From NCBI GenBank assembly GCA_013365365.1, contig JABVXU010000248.1:1-64000 (forward strand): a stretch of DNA of 64,000 nucleotides, written 5' to 3'. Below, in pieces: positions 1 through 9,100 of the stretch. This stretch comes from Cruorifilaria tuberocauda (taxonomy: Eukaryota; Nematoda; Chromadorea; Rhabditida; Onchocercidae). Position 1 is the stretch's first letter; each line of letters begins with the position of its first letter. Both the position numbers and the translations under genes were made by a program. A model generated the notes under the pieces. It saw nothing but the letters and a program-made list of their open reading frames with translations, did not search any database and was not told the origin of the DNA.

Positions 1-909
1 ATATGAGGTAAATTTAGGATGGCTTGTTCGTATTTTTCATTCTAATGGGGCTTCTATATTTTTTTTTTTTGTTTATTTACATATTTTTAAGGGCTTGGTT
101 TTTGGTAGTTATCGTTTATGTTTTGTGTGATTTAGTGGTTTATTTATTTATTTTATTTTGATGCTAGTAGCTTTTACAGGTTATGTTTTGGTATGGGGTC
201 AGATGAGTTATTGGGCTGCTGTTGTTATTACTAGTTTGGTTACCTCTGTTCCTTATTTTGGTGAGTGGTTGGTTTGGTGGTTTTGAGGTAGTTTTAGTGT
301 TTGTGATAATACTTTGGGTTTTTTTTATTCTATTCATTTTATTTTGCCTTGGTTTGTTTTGTTGTTAGTTGTTTTGCATTTGTTTTTTTTGCATTTTTTA
401 GGTTCTAGTTCATCTTTGTATTGTCATGGGGACTATGATAAGGTTCAGTTTTATCCTTCTTATTGGCTTAAGGATGGCTTTGATATTTTGTTTTATTTTT
501 TTTTTATTTTTTTTAGTTTTTTTTTTTCTTTTAATTTGAGTGATCCAATAATTTTTTTGGAGTCTGATAGTATATTAAGTCCCGCGCATGTTGTCCCTGA
601 GTGGTATTTTCTTTTTGCTTTTAGTATTTTACGTTCTGTTCCTGATAAATTGTTTGGGGTTTTTTTAATGTTTTTTTCTATTTTTGTTTTTTTTTTTCTT
701 TCTTTTCGTGTTAGTTATTGTTCTGTTTTGGATGTTTTATTATTTTTTTTTGTTTTTTCTTTTGTTTGGATTTTTTTTTGGTTGACTTGGGCGGGTAATT
801 ATCCGTCTGACTATCCTTTTAATTATTTTAATTTGTTTTGTACTTTTTTTTATTTTTTTTTTATTTTTTGTATTTTTTTCTTAGGAGTTTTTGTTGATAA
901 TTTGTTTTT
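1..909 (+). CDS. cob: Cytochrome b, 5'-truncated (mitochondrial)
   Basis: Central subunit of respiratory complex III in the inner mitochondrial membrane. Read with the invertebrate mitochondrial code in the frame starting at base 2, it is open from the window edge, so the N-terminus lies outside the window. TGA at 284-286 encodes Trp. The family's PEWY quinone-site motif is at about 595-606, inside [17 protein letters not shown], and a run of hydrophobic helices follows. The reading frame reaches trnL1 at 910 without a full stop codon, so the gene probably ends with an incomplete T or TT stop completed by polyadenylation, as is usual in nematode mtDNA. Codons are overwhelmingly T-ending, and Phe is almost always TTT. 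No frameshift or non-TGA stop is seen. Identity is certain; the exact 3' end is inferred from the tRNA. Confidence 0.95.
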
Positions 910-966
910 TTGTATCTTTAGTATAGTAAGTATGACGGGTTTAGTTTTTGTCGGTTTTTGATATAG
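910..966 (+). tRNA. trnL1: tRNA-Leu(CUN), anticodon UAG (mitochondrial)
   Basis: The acceptor stem TTGTATC (910-916) pairs with GATATAG (960-966). A D-arm TTTAGTATAGTAAG follows. The anticodon stem ACGGG/TTTGT encloses the loop TTTAGTT. The T-arm is replaced by a TV loop, typical of nematode mitochondrial tRNAs. Its place between cob and cox3 is the filarioid order. Confidence 0.8.
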
Positions 967-971
967 TTTTT

Positions 972-1745
972 TTGAAGTTTCGAAAGTATCATAAGCTTTT
1001 TTATAGTAATTATTCTTTTATGTTTAGTTTAGGTTTGTTAGGATTTGATGTTGGTTTTGTGTTATATATGGGTTTTGGTTTTTTTAGTTTTTTATTTTTT
1101 TGTGTTTTTTATGTTTTATATATTTCTTTTTTGTGGTTTAAGGATGTTTTTTTTGAGGAGGTTAGAGGTCAGTATTCTTTTTTTGATTGTTGTATGTTTT
1201 TTCATGGTTTTCGTATTTTTCTTTTTAGTGAATTGGTTTTGTTTTTTTCTATTTTTTGGACCTATTTGGATTCTTCTCTTTGTCATTTGACTTGGTTGGG
1301 GGGTGATTGGTGTCCTGTTGGAATTTTGTCTCCTGATTATTTGGGGTTGAATGGGATGGCTAGTTTTTTTTTGATGATAAATAGTCAGTTTTTGAAGTAT
1401 TCTCGTCGGTTTTTGTGTATGAATGTTTATTGGTGTGAGATTTTTTTGTTGTTTTGTATTTTTGTAGGTGGTGGTTTTTTATGTTTTCAATTTTATGAGT
1501 ATAGGAATAGTTGTTTTATTATGGGGGACAGTGTTTATGGTGGTATTTTTTATATTGGGACTGGTTTACATGGTTTGCATGTTTTTTTTGGGGTTTGTTT
1601 TCTTTTTGTTAATTTTTTTCGTGTTAAATTTTTTAATTTTAATTGATATCATGCACAGTCTTATGATATGTGTATTGATTATTGGCGTTTTTTAGAGTGG
1701 ATGTGAGGTTTTATATTTTGTTTATTATATGTTTGAGGTTCATAA
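972..1745 (+). CDS. cox3: Cytochrome c oxidase subunit III (mitochondrial)
   Basis: Complex IV core subunit III. Read with the mitochondrial code it gives about 257 residues ending at TAA 1743-1745, the usual length for nematode cox3. In-frame TGA codons at 1644, 1707 and 1734 are Trp. The C-terminal half contains HGLHVFFGVCFL, the conserved His-rich helix of the family, and ends with YHAQSYDMCIDYWRFLEWMW. The start is uncertain: the tRNA-Leu gene ends at 966, and TTT 969 or TTG 972 are the first usable unconventional starts. I chose TTG 972. A reading that starts at 948 would run back through the tRNA. It lies between trnL1 and the AT-rich region. The frame is intact. Confidence 0.93.
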
Positions 1746-1905
1746 TTTTAAGTTTGAAGACAATAGTCTTATTGCCTGTTTTTTTTTTGCTTTTTTTATA
1801 TCTTTTTTTTTTTATTTTTTATGATTTTTTTTTAGTTTTTGTTTTTTTTTTTTTAACTGTAAGTTACACTAAAGTGTTAGTAATATACATTACTAAAATA
1901 AATTA

Positions 1906-1946
1906 AACCAAGTATTATTTTTTATAAAAAAAAATAATACTTGGTT
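1906..1946. repeat. Perfect 18-bp hairpin in control region
   Basis: The left arm AACCAAGTATTATTTTTT (1906-1923) is the exact reverse complement of the right arm 1929-1946, around a 5-nt A-rich loop. An inverted repeat this long with no mismatch suggests a functional stem, for example an origin or termination structure. Confidence 0.85.
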
Positions 1947-1970
1947 AAATTTAGTATTATATAGTCTCTC

Positions 1971-1998
1971 ACAAGTTGTTTGAAAACAAACAACTTGT
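1971..1998. repeat. Perfect 12-bp hairpin in control region
   Basis: ACAAGTTGTTTG (1971-1982), an AAAA loop, and CAAACAACTTGT (1987-1998) pair perfectly. This is a second stem-loop just downstream of the 18-bp hairpin. Confidence 0.85.
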
Positions 1999-2050
1999 AA
2001 TATGTTAATATTCTCTTTTGTTTATATAATTAATAATATCTATTTATTGG

Positions 2051-2108
2051 GTGTGTATATTATAAGTTTTTATTATATTCGATTTGCATTCGTAAGATGG
2101 TTACATAC
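2051..2108 (+). tRNA. trnA: tRNA-Ala, anticodon UGC (mitochondrial)
   Basis: The acceptor stem GTGTGTA (2051-2057) pairs with TACATAC (2102-2108), with one G-U pair. The anticodon loop TTTGCAT is flanked by a stem with one mismatch. It lies after the control region as in other filarioids. Confidence 0.7.
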
Positions 2109-2165
2109 GTAACTCTTTAGTATAATAAGTATGCTCGTTTTAAGATCGTTAGGTTTTTGAGTTAT
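2109..2165 (+). tRNA. trnL2: tRNA-Leu(UUR), anticodon UAA (mitochondrial)
   Basis: The acceptor stem GTAACTC (2109-2115) pairs with GAGTTAT (2159-2165). The D-arm TTTAGTATAATAAG resembles that of trnL1, and TAA sits at the equivalent anticodon spacing. I could not find a fully paired anticodon stem, so the exact fold is uncertain. The gene position between trnA and trnN supports the call. Confidence 0.55.
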
Positions 2166-2224
2166 GGTTCTTTAGTATATAGTTTTGTATTATTAATTGT
2201 TTATTAATGGGAGTTTAGAATCTT
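2164..2224 (+). tRNA. trnN: tRNA-Asn, anticodon GUU (mitochondrial)
   Basis: The anticodon arm ATTAA-TTGTTTA-TTAAT is perfect with GTT central. The acceptor stem ATGGTTC (2164-2170) pairs with GAATCTT (2218-2224) with one mismatch. It overlaps the end of trnL2 by about two bases. Confidence 0.7.
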
Positions 2225-2225
2225 T

Positions 2226-2288
2226 AGCATATTAGGATAATTTTTAGAAAAGTCTGTGAGATTCATATTTTCAAGGTTTTTATATGTT
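2226..2288 (+). tRNA. trnM: tRNA-Met, anticodon CAU (mitochondrial)
   Basis: The acceptor stem AGCATAT (2226-2232) pairs with ATATGTT (2282-2288). The anticodon arm TGAGA-TTCATAT-TTTCA has one G-U pair. It occupies the expected place between trnN and trnK. Confidence 0.75.
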
Positions 2289-2290
2289 TT

Positions 2291-2350
2291 TTAAAGGAAT
2301 ATTTTAATTTTAGAATTTCTGATTCTTAATCAGAAGGTTTGGGCCTTTGG
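2291..2350 (+). tRNA. trnK: tRNA-Lys, anticodon CUU (mitochondrial)
   Basis: The anticodon arm TCTGA-TTCTTAA-TCAGA is perfect with CTT central. CTT rather than TTT is known for some filarioid mitochondrial tRNA-Lys genes. The acceptor stem TTAAAGG (2291-2297) pairs with CCTTTGG (2344-2350) through G-U pairs. Confidence 0.72.
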
Positions 2351-2596
2351 GTTGTTTTATTTTTTATTTCTGTTTTATTTTTTTTTAAGTATAATCGTTT
2401 GGTTTTTATTTTATTGGGTGTTGAGTTTTTGTTTTTTTGTTTGTTGGTCTATTATAGTTTTTTTTTTGAGTCTTTGATGTTTTTTTATTTTTTGTGTTTT
2501 GGTGTGATTTCAAGTGTTGTTGGGTTGGTTGTTTTTGTTTTTAGTATTAAGAGTTATGGACAGGATAAGACTATGTTTTATTTTTTTGAATTTTAA
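2351..2596 (+). CDS. nad4L: NADH dehydrogenase subunit 4L (mitochondrial)
   Basis: Small membrane subunit of complex I. The frame gives about 81 residues ending at TAA 2594-2596, with three hydrophobic helices. It includes YNRLVFILLGVEFLFFCLLV, which matches the conserved Glu-containing helix of ND4L, and a C-terminal FGVISSVVGLVVFV. The start is uncertain. An upstream TTG at 2339 overlaps trnK, so I begin just after trnK at the unconventional codon GTT 2351. TTT 2360 or ATT 2366 would also be plausible. It lies between trnK and rrnS, as in filarioids. Confidence 0.85.
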   Translation, partial: VVLFFISVLFFFKYNRLVFILLGVEFLFFCLLVYYSFFFESLMFFYFLCFGVISSVVGLVVFVFSIKSYGQDKTMFYFFEF

Positions 2597-3264
2597 GTTT
2601 GATTTTGGCTTTTGTTGTATTAAGATAGTATTACCTATTTTTGGTTTATTTAGTGTTTAATTTTTTTTATACTGGTAGTTTTTTTGTTGTTTTATTAGTG
2701 TTCCAGAATAATCGGCTATGCATTTTAATTTTTAACTCTATTTGTTGTGATGTTTTTATTTTGTTGTTTTTTTTTTGTTTCATTTTTGTGAAATGTTTTG
2801 GTTTTTATTTTTTTTGTTTTAACATCTAAAATTTGTTTTTTGAACTGGATTAGTACCCAGGTAATCAAAGTTTATTAATTCGGGAGTAAAGTTTTGTTTA
2901 AACCGAAAAAATATTGACTGACCTAGGTTTTTTCTTTGGAACATGTGGCTGGAGAGCCCTCCTTTGTTGTTAGTTTTTTTTAGCACATGTATGATTGTTT
3001 AGTTTTTATGTTTTTTGTAATGCTTATCATTGTTTTTGTTAAGAACAGATATATACTTGGTTTATGGACTATTTTTTCATGTGTTACTATTTATAAATTT
3101 TTTGAATATTTTATTTGTTTTTTTTTGAAATTGGAAAAGAGAGTAATTTTTTTTTGATGTGAATATGAATTTAATAAATTAGGTGGTACAAACCATCCGT
3201 CAATGGCCTAAAGGGGCGTAAGTTGTAGTATGGTAGAGGTAAGGAAACTTGTTTCTATATTTTT
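2597..3264 (+). rRNA. rrnS: Small-subunit (12S) ribosomal RNA (mitochondrial)
   Basis: This roughly 670-bp gap between nad4L and trnY has the usual size of nematode 12S rRNA. Two universally conserved small-subunit motifs are recognisable. GGATTAGTACCC at 2847-2858 corresponds to the 530/790-loop region motif. GTACAAACCATCCGTCAA at about 3186-3203 is the decoding-centre helix, and is followed by GTAAGTTGTAGTATGGTAGA. A short ORF at 2641-2829 lies within the rRNA and is not coding. The ends are set by the flanking genes. Confidence 0.9.
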
Positions 3265-3317
3265 GGGATTTTAGTTTAATTTGAATAAAGAATTGTAAAT
3301 TCTTAGGATTTGATCTT
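3265..3317 (+). tRNA. trnY: tRNA-Tyr, anticodon GUA (mitochondrial)
   Basis: The anticodon arm AAGAA-TTGTAAA-TTCTT is perfect with GTA central. The acceptor stem GGGATT pairs with GATCTT largely through G-U pairs. It lies between rrnS and nad1. Confidence 0.7.
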
Positions 3318-4190
3318 GTTTTTTTTTTATTATTTTGGCTATTTTGTTATGATTTTGTTTATTTTGCAGGCTGTTGCTTTTTTGACTTTGTTGGAGCGTC
3401 ATTTTTTGGGCGGTGCTCAGTGCCGTGTTGGTCCTAATAAAGTTGGTTATTCTGGTTTGCTTCAGGCTATGTTTGATGGTTTAAAATTGTTTAAGAAAGA
3501 GCAGTTGATATTATGTTTTTCTTCTTGATTTTCTTTTCTTTTTATGCCTGTTTTTTCTTTTGTTTTGATGGTTTTTTTTTGGTTTACTTTGCCTTATTTT
3601 TTTTTTTTTTTTTCTTTTGAGTATTCTGGTTTGTTTTTGCTTTGTTTAATGGGTTTGTCTGTTTATTTTGTGATGTTGTCTGGGGTTTTTAGTGGTAGTA
3701 AGTATTCTTTTATTGGAGGGATGCGTTCTTGTGGTCAGAGTTATTCTTATGAGATTTCTTTTTTTTTTTATTTGTTGGTTTTTTTGTTATATAATAAGGG
3801 ATTTTGTTTATGTTTTAGTTTTAGTTTTTTTTTTTTATTGTTTTTTTTTCCTTTTTTTTGTTTGGTGATGGCTGATTTGTATCGGGCTCCTTTTGATTTT
3901 TCCGAGTGTGAGAGTGAGTTGGTTAGAGGTTTTAATGTAGAGTATTCTAGAGTTGGATTCGCTATTTTATTTTTGTCTGAGTATGGTAATTTGTTGTATT
4001 TTAGGTGTTTATTATCTGGTTTGTTTTTTAGTATAAGTTTTTTTTTTTTTTATTTGATTGTTTGTTTTTTTATTTTTTCTCGTAGGGCTTATCCTCGATT
4101 TCGTTTTGATTTTTTGATGTATATTTGTTGGTATTTGTTTTTGCCTATTGGTTTTTTTCTTTTTGGTTTTTCTTTTTTGTTTTTTATGTT
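3316..4190 (+). CDS. nad1: NADH dehydrogenase subunit 1 (mitochondrial)
   Basis: Complex I membrane subunit at the quinone site. The mitochondrial frame is continuous once TGA at 3526-3528 is read as Trp, giving about 291 residues, the usual length. Conserved signatures include [20 protein letters not shown] near the N-terminus and [20 protein letters not shown] in the second half. The start is taken as TTG 3316, next to or slightly overlapping trnY; TTG 3310 is an alternative. The frame runs into trnF at 4191, so an incomplete T/TT stop is likely. It is intact. Confidence 0.93.
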
Positions 4191-4248
4191 ATATCTATTT
4201 AGTTTAGTTTTGAATAGTATTTTGAAAAGATACAGGGGGTTTAGATGT
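4191..4248 (+). tRNA. trnF: tRNA-Phe, anticodon GAA (mitochondrial)
   Basis: The acceptor stem ATATCTA (4191-4197) pairs with TAGATGT (4242-4248). The anticodon arm GTATT-TTGAAAA-GATAC pairs fully. It lies between nad1 and atp6. Confidence 0.8.
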
Positions 4249-4250
4249 TG

Positions 4251-4832
4251 TTGTTTTTTTTTTGTTTTTGGTTATTTTTTGTTTTATATTTATTATATAT
4301 GGAGTTGTCTAAGTTTGGGGTTTTAGGTATTTTGGATTTTATTTTTAATTTTTTTGTTTTTGGGTTTTGTCATCAGGGTTTTCAGTCTAGTGTTTTTTTT
4401 AAGTTTTCTATTTTTTTTCTTTCTATTTTCTGGGTTTTTGGTTTGGTTTTTCCTTTGTTTAGTCCTTGGGCTTGTGTTGGTTTTTTATTTTTTTTTTCTT
4501 TTTTTTCTTGAATTGGTGTGCGTACCTTTACTTTTGCTTTAGATAGTTTTTTTGTTTTTTTTGAGGCTGAACATTCTTGGGGCTGGTTGTCTAGTTTGGT
4601 CATATATTTTTCTCATTTTTTGAGATTTATGATGAGTTGTGTAGCTTTGGTTTTGCGTATTAGTATTATTTTTTTGATTGGTCATTTTTTAATGTTTACT
4701 ATTTTGGATTTTGGTTTTTTTTGTTCTTTTTTTTTTTTGTTTTTTGTTGTTCCTGTTGAGTTGTTTTTTGCTTTTTTACAGAGTTATATTTTTTTGACTT
4801 TGGTTAGTATGTTTTTGTTGAATATGATTTAA
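4251..4832 (+). CDS. atp6: ATP synthase F0 subunit a (mitochondrial)
   Basis: Proton-channel subunit of the F0 sector. The frame is open through a TGA-Trp codon (4509-4511) to TAA 4830-4832, giving about 193 residues. The segment ALVLRISIIFLIGHFLM carries the essential Arg of the family in its penultimate region, and the C-terminal FVVPVELFFAFLQSYIFL matches the last conserved helix. The start is TTG 4251 or TTG 4248, because ATG 4245 lies inside the trnF acceptor stem. As in most nematodes no atp8 is present. Confidence 0.92.
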
Positions 4833-4892
4833 TTGTCATTTTAGTTTAATGTTAGAATTTTGTCTTGATGAGGCATTGGTTTTTATGATTGT
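4832..4892 (+). tRNA. trnI: tRNA-Ile, anticodon GAU (mitochondrial)
   Basis: The anticodon loop TTGATGA is flanked by TTGTC/GGCAT with one mismatch. The acceptor stem ATTGTCA pairs with TGATTGT with one mismatch. It overlaps the last base of the atp6 stop codon. Confidence 0.65.
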
Positions 4893-4894
4893 GT

Positions 4895-4954
4895 TGGGCT
4901 TTTTAGTATTTTTTTTGGTATTTCTGTTTTCCAAACAGAGGGATTATTAAGCTA
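4895..4954 (+). tRNA. trnG: tRNA-Gly, anticodon UCC (mitochondrial)
   Basis: The anticodon arm TCTGT-TTTCCAA-ACAGA is perfect with TCC central. The acceptor stem is weak (GGCTT against AAGCT). It lies immediately before cox2, as in filarioids. Confidence 0.68.
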
Positions 4955-5656
4955 TTGGTTTATTTACAGAATTATGTTTTTCCTAGTCCTAGTAGTTTAT
5001 ATGTTTTTTGTTGTTATTATGTTCATAATTATTATTCTCATGTTATTTTTTTTGGTTTTTTTGTTATAGTGTTTGTGAGTAGTTTTGTTTGTTTTTTTGG
5101 TAATTCTTTTAAGTTTAATGCGATTCGAAGGGATAGGCGGATAGTTGAGCTGGTTTTACAAATGTTAATTGTTGTTTTTTTAGTATTGATATGTGGTCCT
5201 GGTTTTTGGTTGATTCAGTTTCAAGGTCGCATGTTTCGTGATTCTGAGTTGTCTTTGAAGGTGGTTGGCCATCAGTGGTATTGGAGATATGAGTATGGGG
5301 ATAGTGGAAAGTTGTGTTTTGATTCTTTTATGAAGTCTTTAGATGATTTAAGTTTGGGGGAGTTTCGTTTGTTTGATGTGGATAATCGTTGTGTATTGCC
5401 TATTGGGGTGAATATTGGTTTTTATTGTACGTCTGAGGATGTTATTCATTCTTTTGCTGTGCCTAAGTGTTTTGTTAAAATGGATGCTTTGAGTGGATTG
5501 TTGACTAAGTTTACTTTTTGTTTTTCTTGTTGTGGATTGTTTTATGGGCAGTGCTCTGAAATCTGTGGTGCTAATCATAGTTTTATGCCTATTGTTTTGG
5601 AGTTGACTTCATTGGAGTGTTGGAAGGGATGGTCGTTAGGGTATTTGTTGGGTTAA
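4955..5656 (+). CDS. cox2: Cytochrome c oxidase subunit II (mitochondrial)
   Basis: Complex IV subunit II, which receives electrons from cytochrome c through the CuA centre. The frame gives 233 residues from TTG 4955 to TAA 5654-5656. Two N-terminal helices are followed by GHQWYWRYEYGD, the aromatic electron-transfer loop. The CuA ligand cluster is in FYGQCSEICGANHSFMPIVL, with two Cys, His and Met in register. The start directly follows trnG. No in-frame TGA is needed and no damage is seen. Confidence 0.95.
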   Translation: MVYLQNYVFPSPSSLYVFCCYYVHNYYSHVIFFGFFVIVFVSSFVCFFGNSFKFNAIRRDRRIVELVLQMLIVVFLVLICGPGFWLIQFQGRMFRDSELSLKVVGHQWYWRYEYGDSGKLCFDSFMKSLDDLSLGEFRLFDVDNRCVLPIGVNIGFYCTSEDVIHSFAVPKCFVKMDALSGLLTKFTFCFSCCGLFYGQCSEICGANHSFMPIVLELTSLECWKGWSLGYLLG

Positions 5657-5712
5657 AGGTTTTTTAGTTTATTTTAAAATTTTTAGTTGTGGGCTAAGTG
5701 AATATAAGATTT
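5657..5712 (+). tRNA. trnH: tRNA-His, anticodon GUG (mitochondrial)
   Basis: The acceptor stem AGGTTTT (5657-5663) pairs with AAGATTT (5706-5712) with G-U pairs. The anticodon arm TTTAG-TTGTGGG-CTAAG contains GTG. It lies between cox2 and rrnL. Confidence 0.72.
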
Positions 5713-5926
5713 TTTGTTTTTGTTTTTTATTTTTTGGTATTGCATATCAGTAGAGGAGTTTTTCATAATTTTATGTATAATAGAATTTGGATGTTAAGGT
5801 CGATTTTGTTTTTTTGTTACAAAATTAATAGTAATTTGGTCTTAGTATTGATATAACGTATTCTTTTTTCTGTTTATTATGTTTTTATAGTAAAGTTATA
5901 AGTTAGGGGGTTTGTTGTTGGTATTG

Positions 5927-5930
<4 letters not shown>
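5713..5930 (+). rRNA. rrnL: Large-subunit (16S) rRNA, 5' fragment only (mitochondrial)
   Basis: In filarioid mitochondrial genomes rrnL follows trnH. About 220 bp of T-rich, non-coding sequence is present here. It then dissolves into a T homopolymer and nuclear DNA, so most of the roughly 950-bp gene is missing. The assignment rests on position and composition; I cannot align a conserved 16S core in so short a piece. Confidence 0.6.
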
Positions 5931-5959
<29 letters not shown>

Positions 5960-5982
5960 GGGTTTTTTTTTTTATTTTTTTT

Positions 5983-6039
<57 letters not shown>
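5931..6039. repeat. Near-homopolymer T tract at mitochondrial/nuclear junction
   Basis: About 110 bp are almost only T, broken by a GGG and a few single A residues. To the left is rrnL and to the right is ordinary nuclear sequence. It could be a real low-complexity insertion, a numt boundary, or an assembly/homopolymer artefact at a false join. Confidence 0.9.
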
Positions 6040-6042
<3 letters not shown>

Positions 6043-6175
6043 TTGAAAAGAACTGTAGAAGATTCAAATATTTGCTAATAAATTAATAGACATATACGAT
6101 GGTTATACAAATTTCTAGTATGAAGTTTTATATATTTTTTTTAAATGTACAATGTTGCTGTTCATTTTTCTTCAG

Positions 6176-9100
6176 GAGTTTTCTTTCTCACGTATGTTTT
6201 AAATATACATCGAGTGCAGAAGATTGACCTGGTTGATCAATTTATCATGAGTTACGGCGGTATTCGAGGTGCTGTATGTTATGGCCTTGTTATGTCGCTT
6301 GACCCTTCAGTTAGTTTGCTTTCTATTCAGTTTGTCTTATTTTGATTCATATTATTTTTATCTAGTTTTTCTTCGTAATTGTCATTTTCTCGTTAATAGT
6401 GTATCATCTTTATTTCTTCATGCGGTAAACAAGAAACTAAGTGGATAGTAAACTGCGTATTGATTAAATTAAAAAAAAAGAACTTCCAAAATTATATTCT
6501 TTTATTTTTCACTGTATTCATGTTTTATTTTTTTTTTGCTTTTTAATGGATATAATTTTGTACGACCCATTATATTTCATCAGTTTGAACTTAAAGATTT
6601 TATTGTTAGTTAAATCGAGGTTGTTCTGAAGAAATTTTTCAGGCAATAAAGGCCAAAAACATGTTCGCATCTTGTACTGTTGTTGTCATATTATTCACTG
6701 TTTTTGTACAGGTATGTCAAATCTCATTCTTAAAATGTCATTTCTACTATGAAATTAATCAGAATTTGTCAATGTTAACTGTAAGTGTAAGAAAAATATC
6801 ATATTAAAAAAGTATCTTTTAATTACGTCTGGCTTTGCCACTTCAAATATATCGTTGATAGGGTGGAACAATCAAACAGCTAGTGAAATTATTAAAAGTT
6901 AAACAAAACGAAGTGCACAAGAAAACTGTATTTGAAATGGTCAGCGAAAATGTATGTTTTATAAACAATTTTTGGAATTCTTTTTGGCATTTGGTAATTT
7001 TTTTCATTATTTTCAATCATTTTTCTAATAGCGCAAAATTATTTGTATATTTTATTAAGGTGATCAACAATATGATGACTGGTGTAGAAGGAATAACTGG
7101 TTATCGCGGACTATATTGGGTAAATTTCTTTTTCCATTCTTCTGTTTTAAAATTACTTTATTTCTAGCAGGTTTTTCTCAGCTGTACACGAAAATCTTTC
7201 AGTATCGTCAAACATTCAATAAGTTTGCGGAAAATTACGTAAAACCGTATTTAATGAGTAATGCGAAATCTGGAGCAGATCGTTTAATTGATTATCACGA
7301 GCATATTCAGGTAAGAAGTTATTAGCTAATTTGATATTTATGTAGCTTTTATTTCTATCATTCTGATTTGTTTTTAGGTAAAAGAAGCAGTTAAACATCT
7401 AAAAGTACATGGTAGTTTTGTCGGTTTACCAACTGCGCAAAGTAAAGCGAGTCTAGAACAAGCGACAATTGAAAGTAAGCAACAACAATTGGTGGGGAAC
7501 GATCAGTAAGTGTTTATTTGTATATATTAGCACTTCATACATCCAGAAGAAATACTGTCAAACTACAAGGTTAGCTGAAGGATCCTCTAATTAATTGATA
7601 TTTTAACTTCTTAAGTGGAATGCAACTAAGCAGATATGCAAGATAGTAAATTTTTCAGGAAATATGCAAGAAGCAATTTGGAAGCCAACGGTTTAGCTGT
7701 GTCGGCAGAAATACGAATGAAAATCCCGCGTAATGAATCAATCAACTTATTCTTGAGAGATAAATTCAATGAACTCAATTCGGTATTAATTTTTCAGCCA
7801 TTTATTAATTATTTATTTTTATTTTATTAGTCATGTCTTAAATCAATTATGTGAAGCATCAATCAAATTGCCACTGTTAATAGTGATCCAAATTTATAAA
7901 ACGTAGTTTGAAAATATTTGTGCCAATTGAAGATATTTTTTTTTCAGCCTGTATCAACTGGTGTTTATAGCCGACATTTGTTGGACGTTGATAATACACC
8001 ACGTGCATCTTCTAAACGACAGGATTTTTGCAGAGTTTGTTTATTTCCATCTCATTTTTCGTTTTTTGTACAGGAAGTATTGCTGTTATGTCATATATGT
8101 CATAATTTCACCAACGTGTTCACGTCATGCATTCTATTAAAAGGAGTATTAAAAAACTATCATTCAACAGAATCGTTAAGCTTCTCTGATACAAAAATAA
8201 CACTAATGTAGTATATTTACCACATGTACTTTCTTCCATTACTTCAATAGTTTCATGTTTCGATGATATGTAAATTATACATTTGACTTACTGAATGTTG
8301 AAGTATATGGGTTTAATTTACAGGGCAATTCATTTGATGCGCTTGATAGCGAGGCATATAATATGACTTATCCATACTGCAAAAATACTCGCATAAGGCG
8401 ACAGACAGCGTATGATCTTGCTAGCTCCGATCAAACAGATAAACATCCGAAAAAGACTATTATCGCACTGCATAAAAATTCTGACAGTGATGCGCTTACT
8501 TTTAGAATCGATTCTTGTATGATTTTGTTATATTTCCATGCTTCAAGAAAGTTTTCTAATCGTTCAAACTGCAGTAAATCCGTTAAATAATTTCTTAGAT
8601 GAAACCTTAAATTCTCTTTCACATTTTCCTCATTTTATTATTCGTTTGTGTACTGCAATCAGCTTTTTCAATTTCCCTCTCGAATGGTTTTCGTGAGCTG
8701 TAAACGCGAGTTTTTCAGCAAAACCTCGTTTTTTAATTACTAACGAATCTAATCCTGCTTCACCACTCAATACGCCATGTTATTCGTATCGAAAAGATTC
8801 CGAACAAGATTTGCTAGAAGGTACAATTTCAGATTTTCAGTGTGCGTCATGTAATTTGTTCTTATTATATTTCATGAAGTATTTACATCAAAGGAAATTA
8901 TCGAGGGAAGCTTTAATTTTTATTCAGTTTAGTGATTGAAACGAGCACCGGTAGGAAGTCGTCATCCTCTAATCTGATATTACCCGGCGAAACAACTCTC
9001 GGTAAACTTACAATTGGGGAGTTTACTTCATTTTTAAAATCATCTGAGTAAAATTTTTAAGTAAGCTCATTGAGTGAGCCTCCTCTCCGAAAGCATATTG

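Larger units (their letters stand above)
1746..2050 (+). other. Mitochondrial AT-rich (control) region
   Basis: Non-coding interval of about 305 bp between cox3 and trnA, the standard site of the filarioid control region. It has a T-homopolymer-rich left half (1779-1856) and then two perfect hairpins (1906-1946 and 1971-1998). An ORF at 1682-1906 in this stretch is low-complexity Phe/Leu and is not considered real. Replication and transcription initiation are presumed here by analogy, not shown. Confidence 0.75.

Noticed and set aside
284..4511. In-frame TGA codons in cob, cox3, nad1 and atp6 as disabling stops
   Set aside because: TGA is Trp in the nematode mitochondrial code, and each sits where the family has or tolerates Trp; no TAA or TAG interrupts a gene.
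4382..5578. Minus-strand ORFs (4382-4603, 5348-5578) in the mitochondrial block
   Set aside because: Lys/Thr-rich shadows antisense to the T-rich atp6 and cox2 genes.
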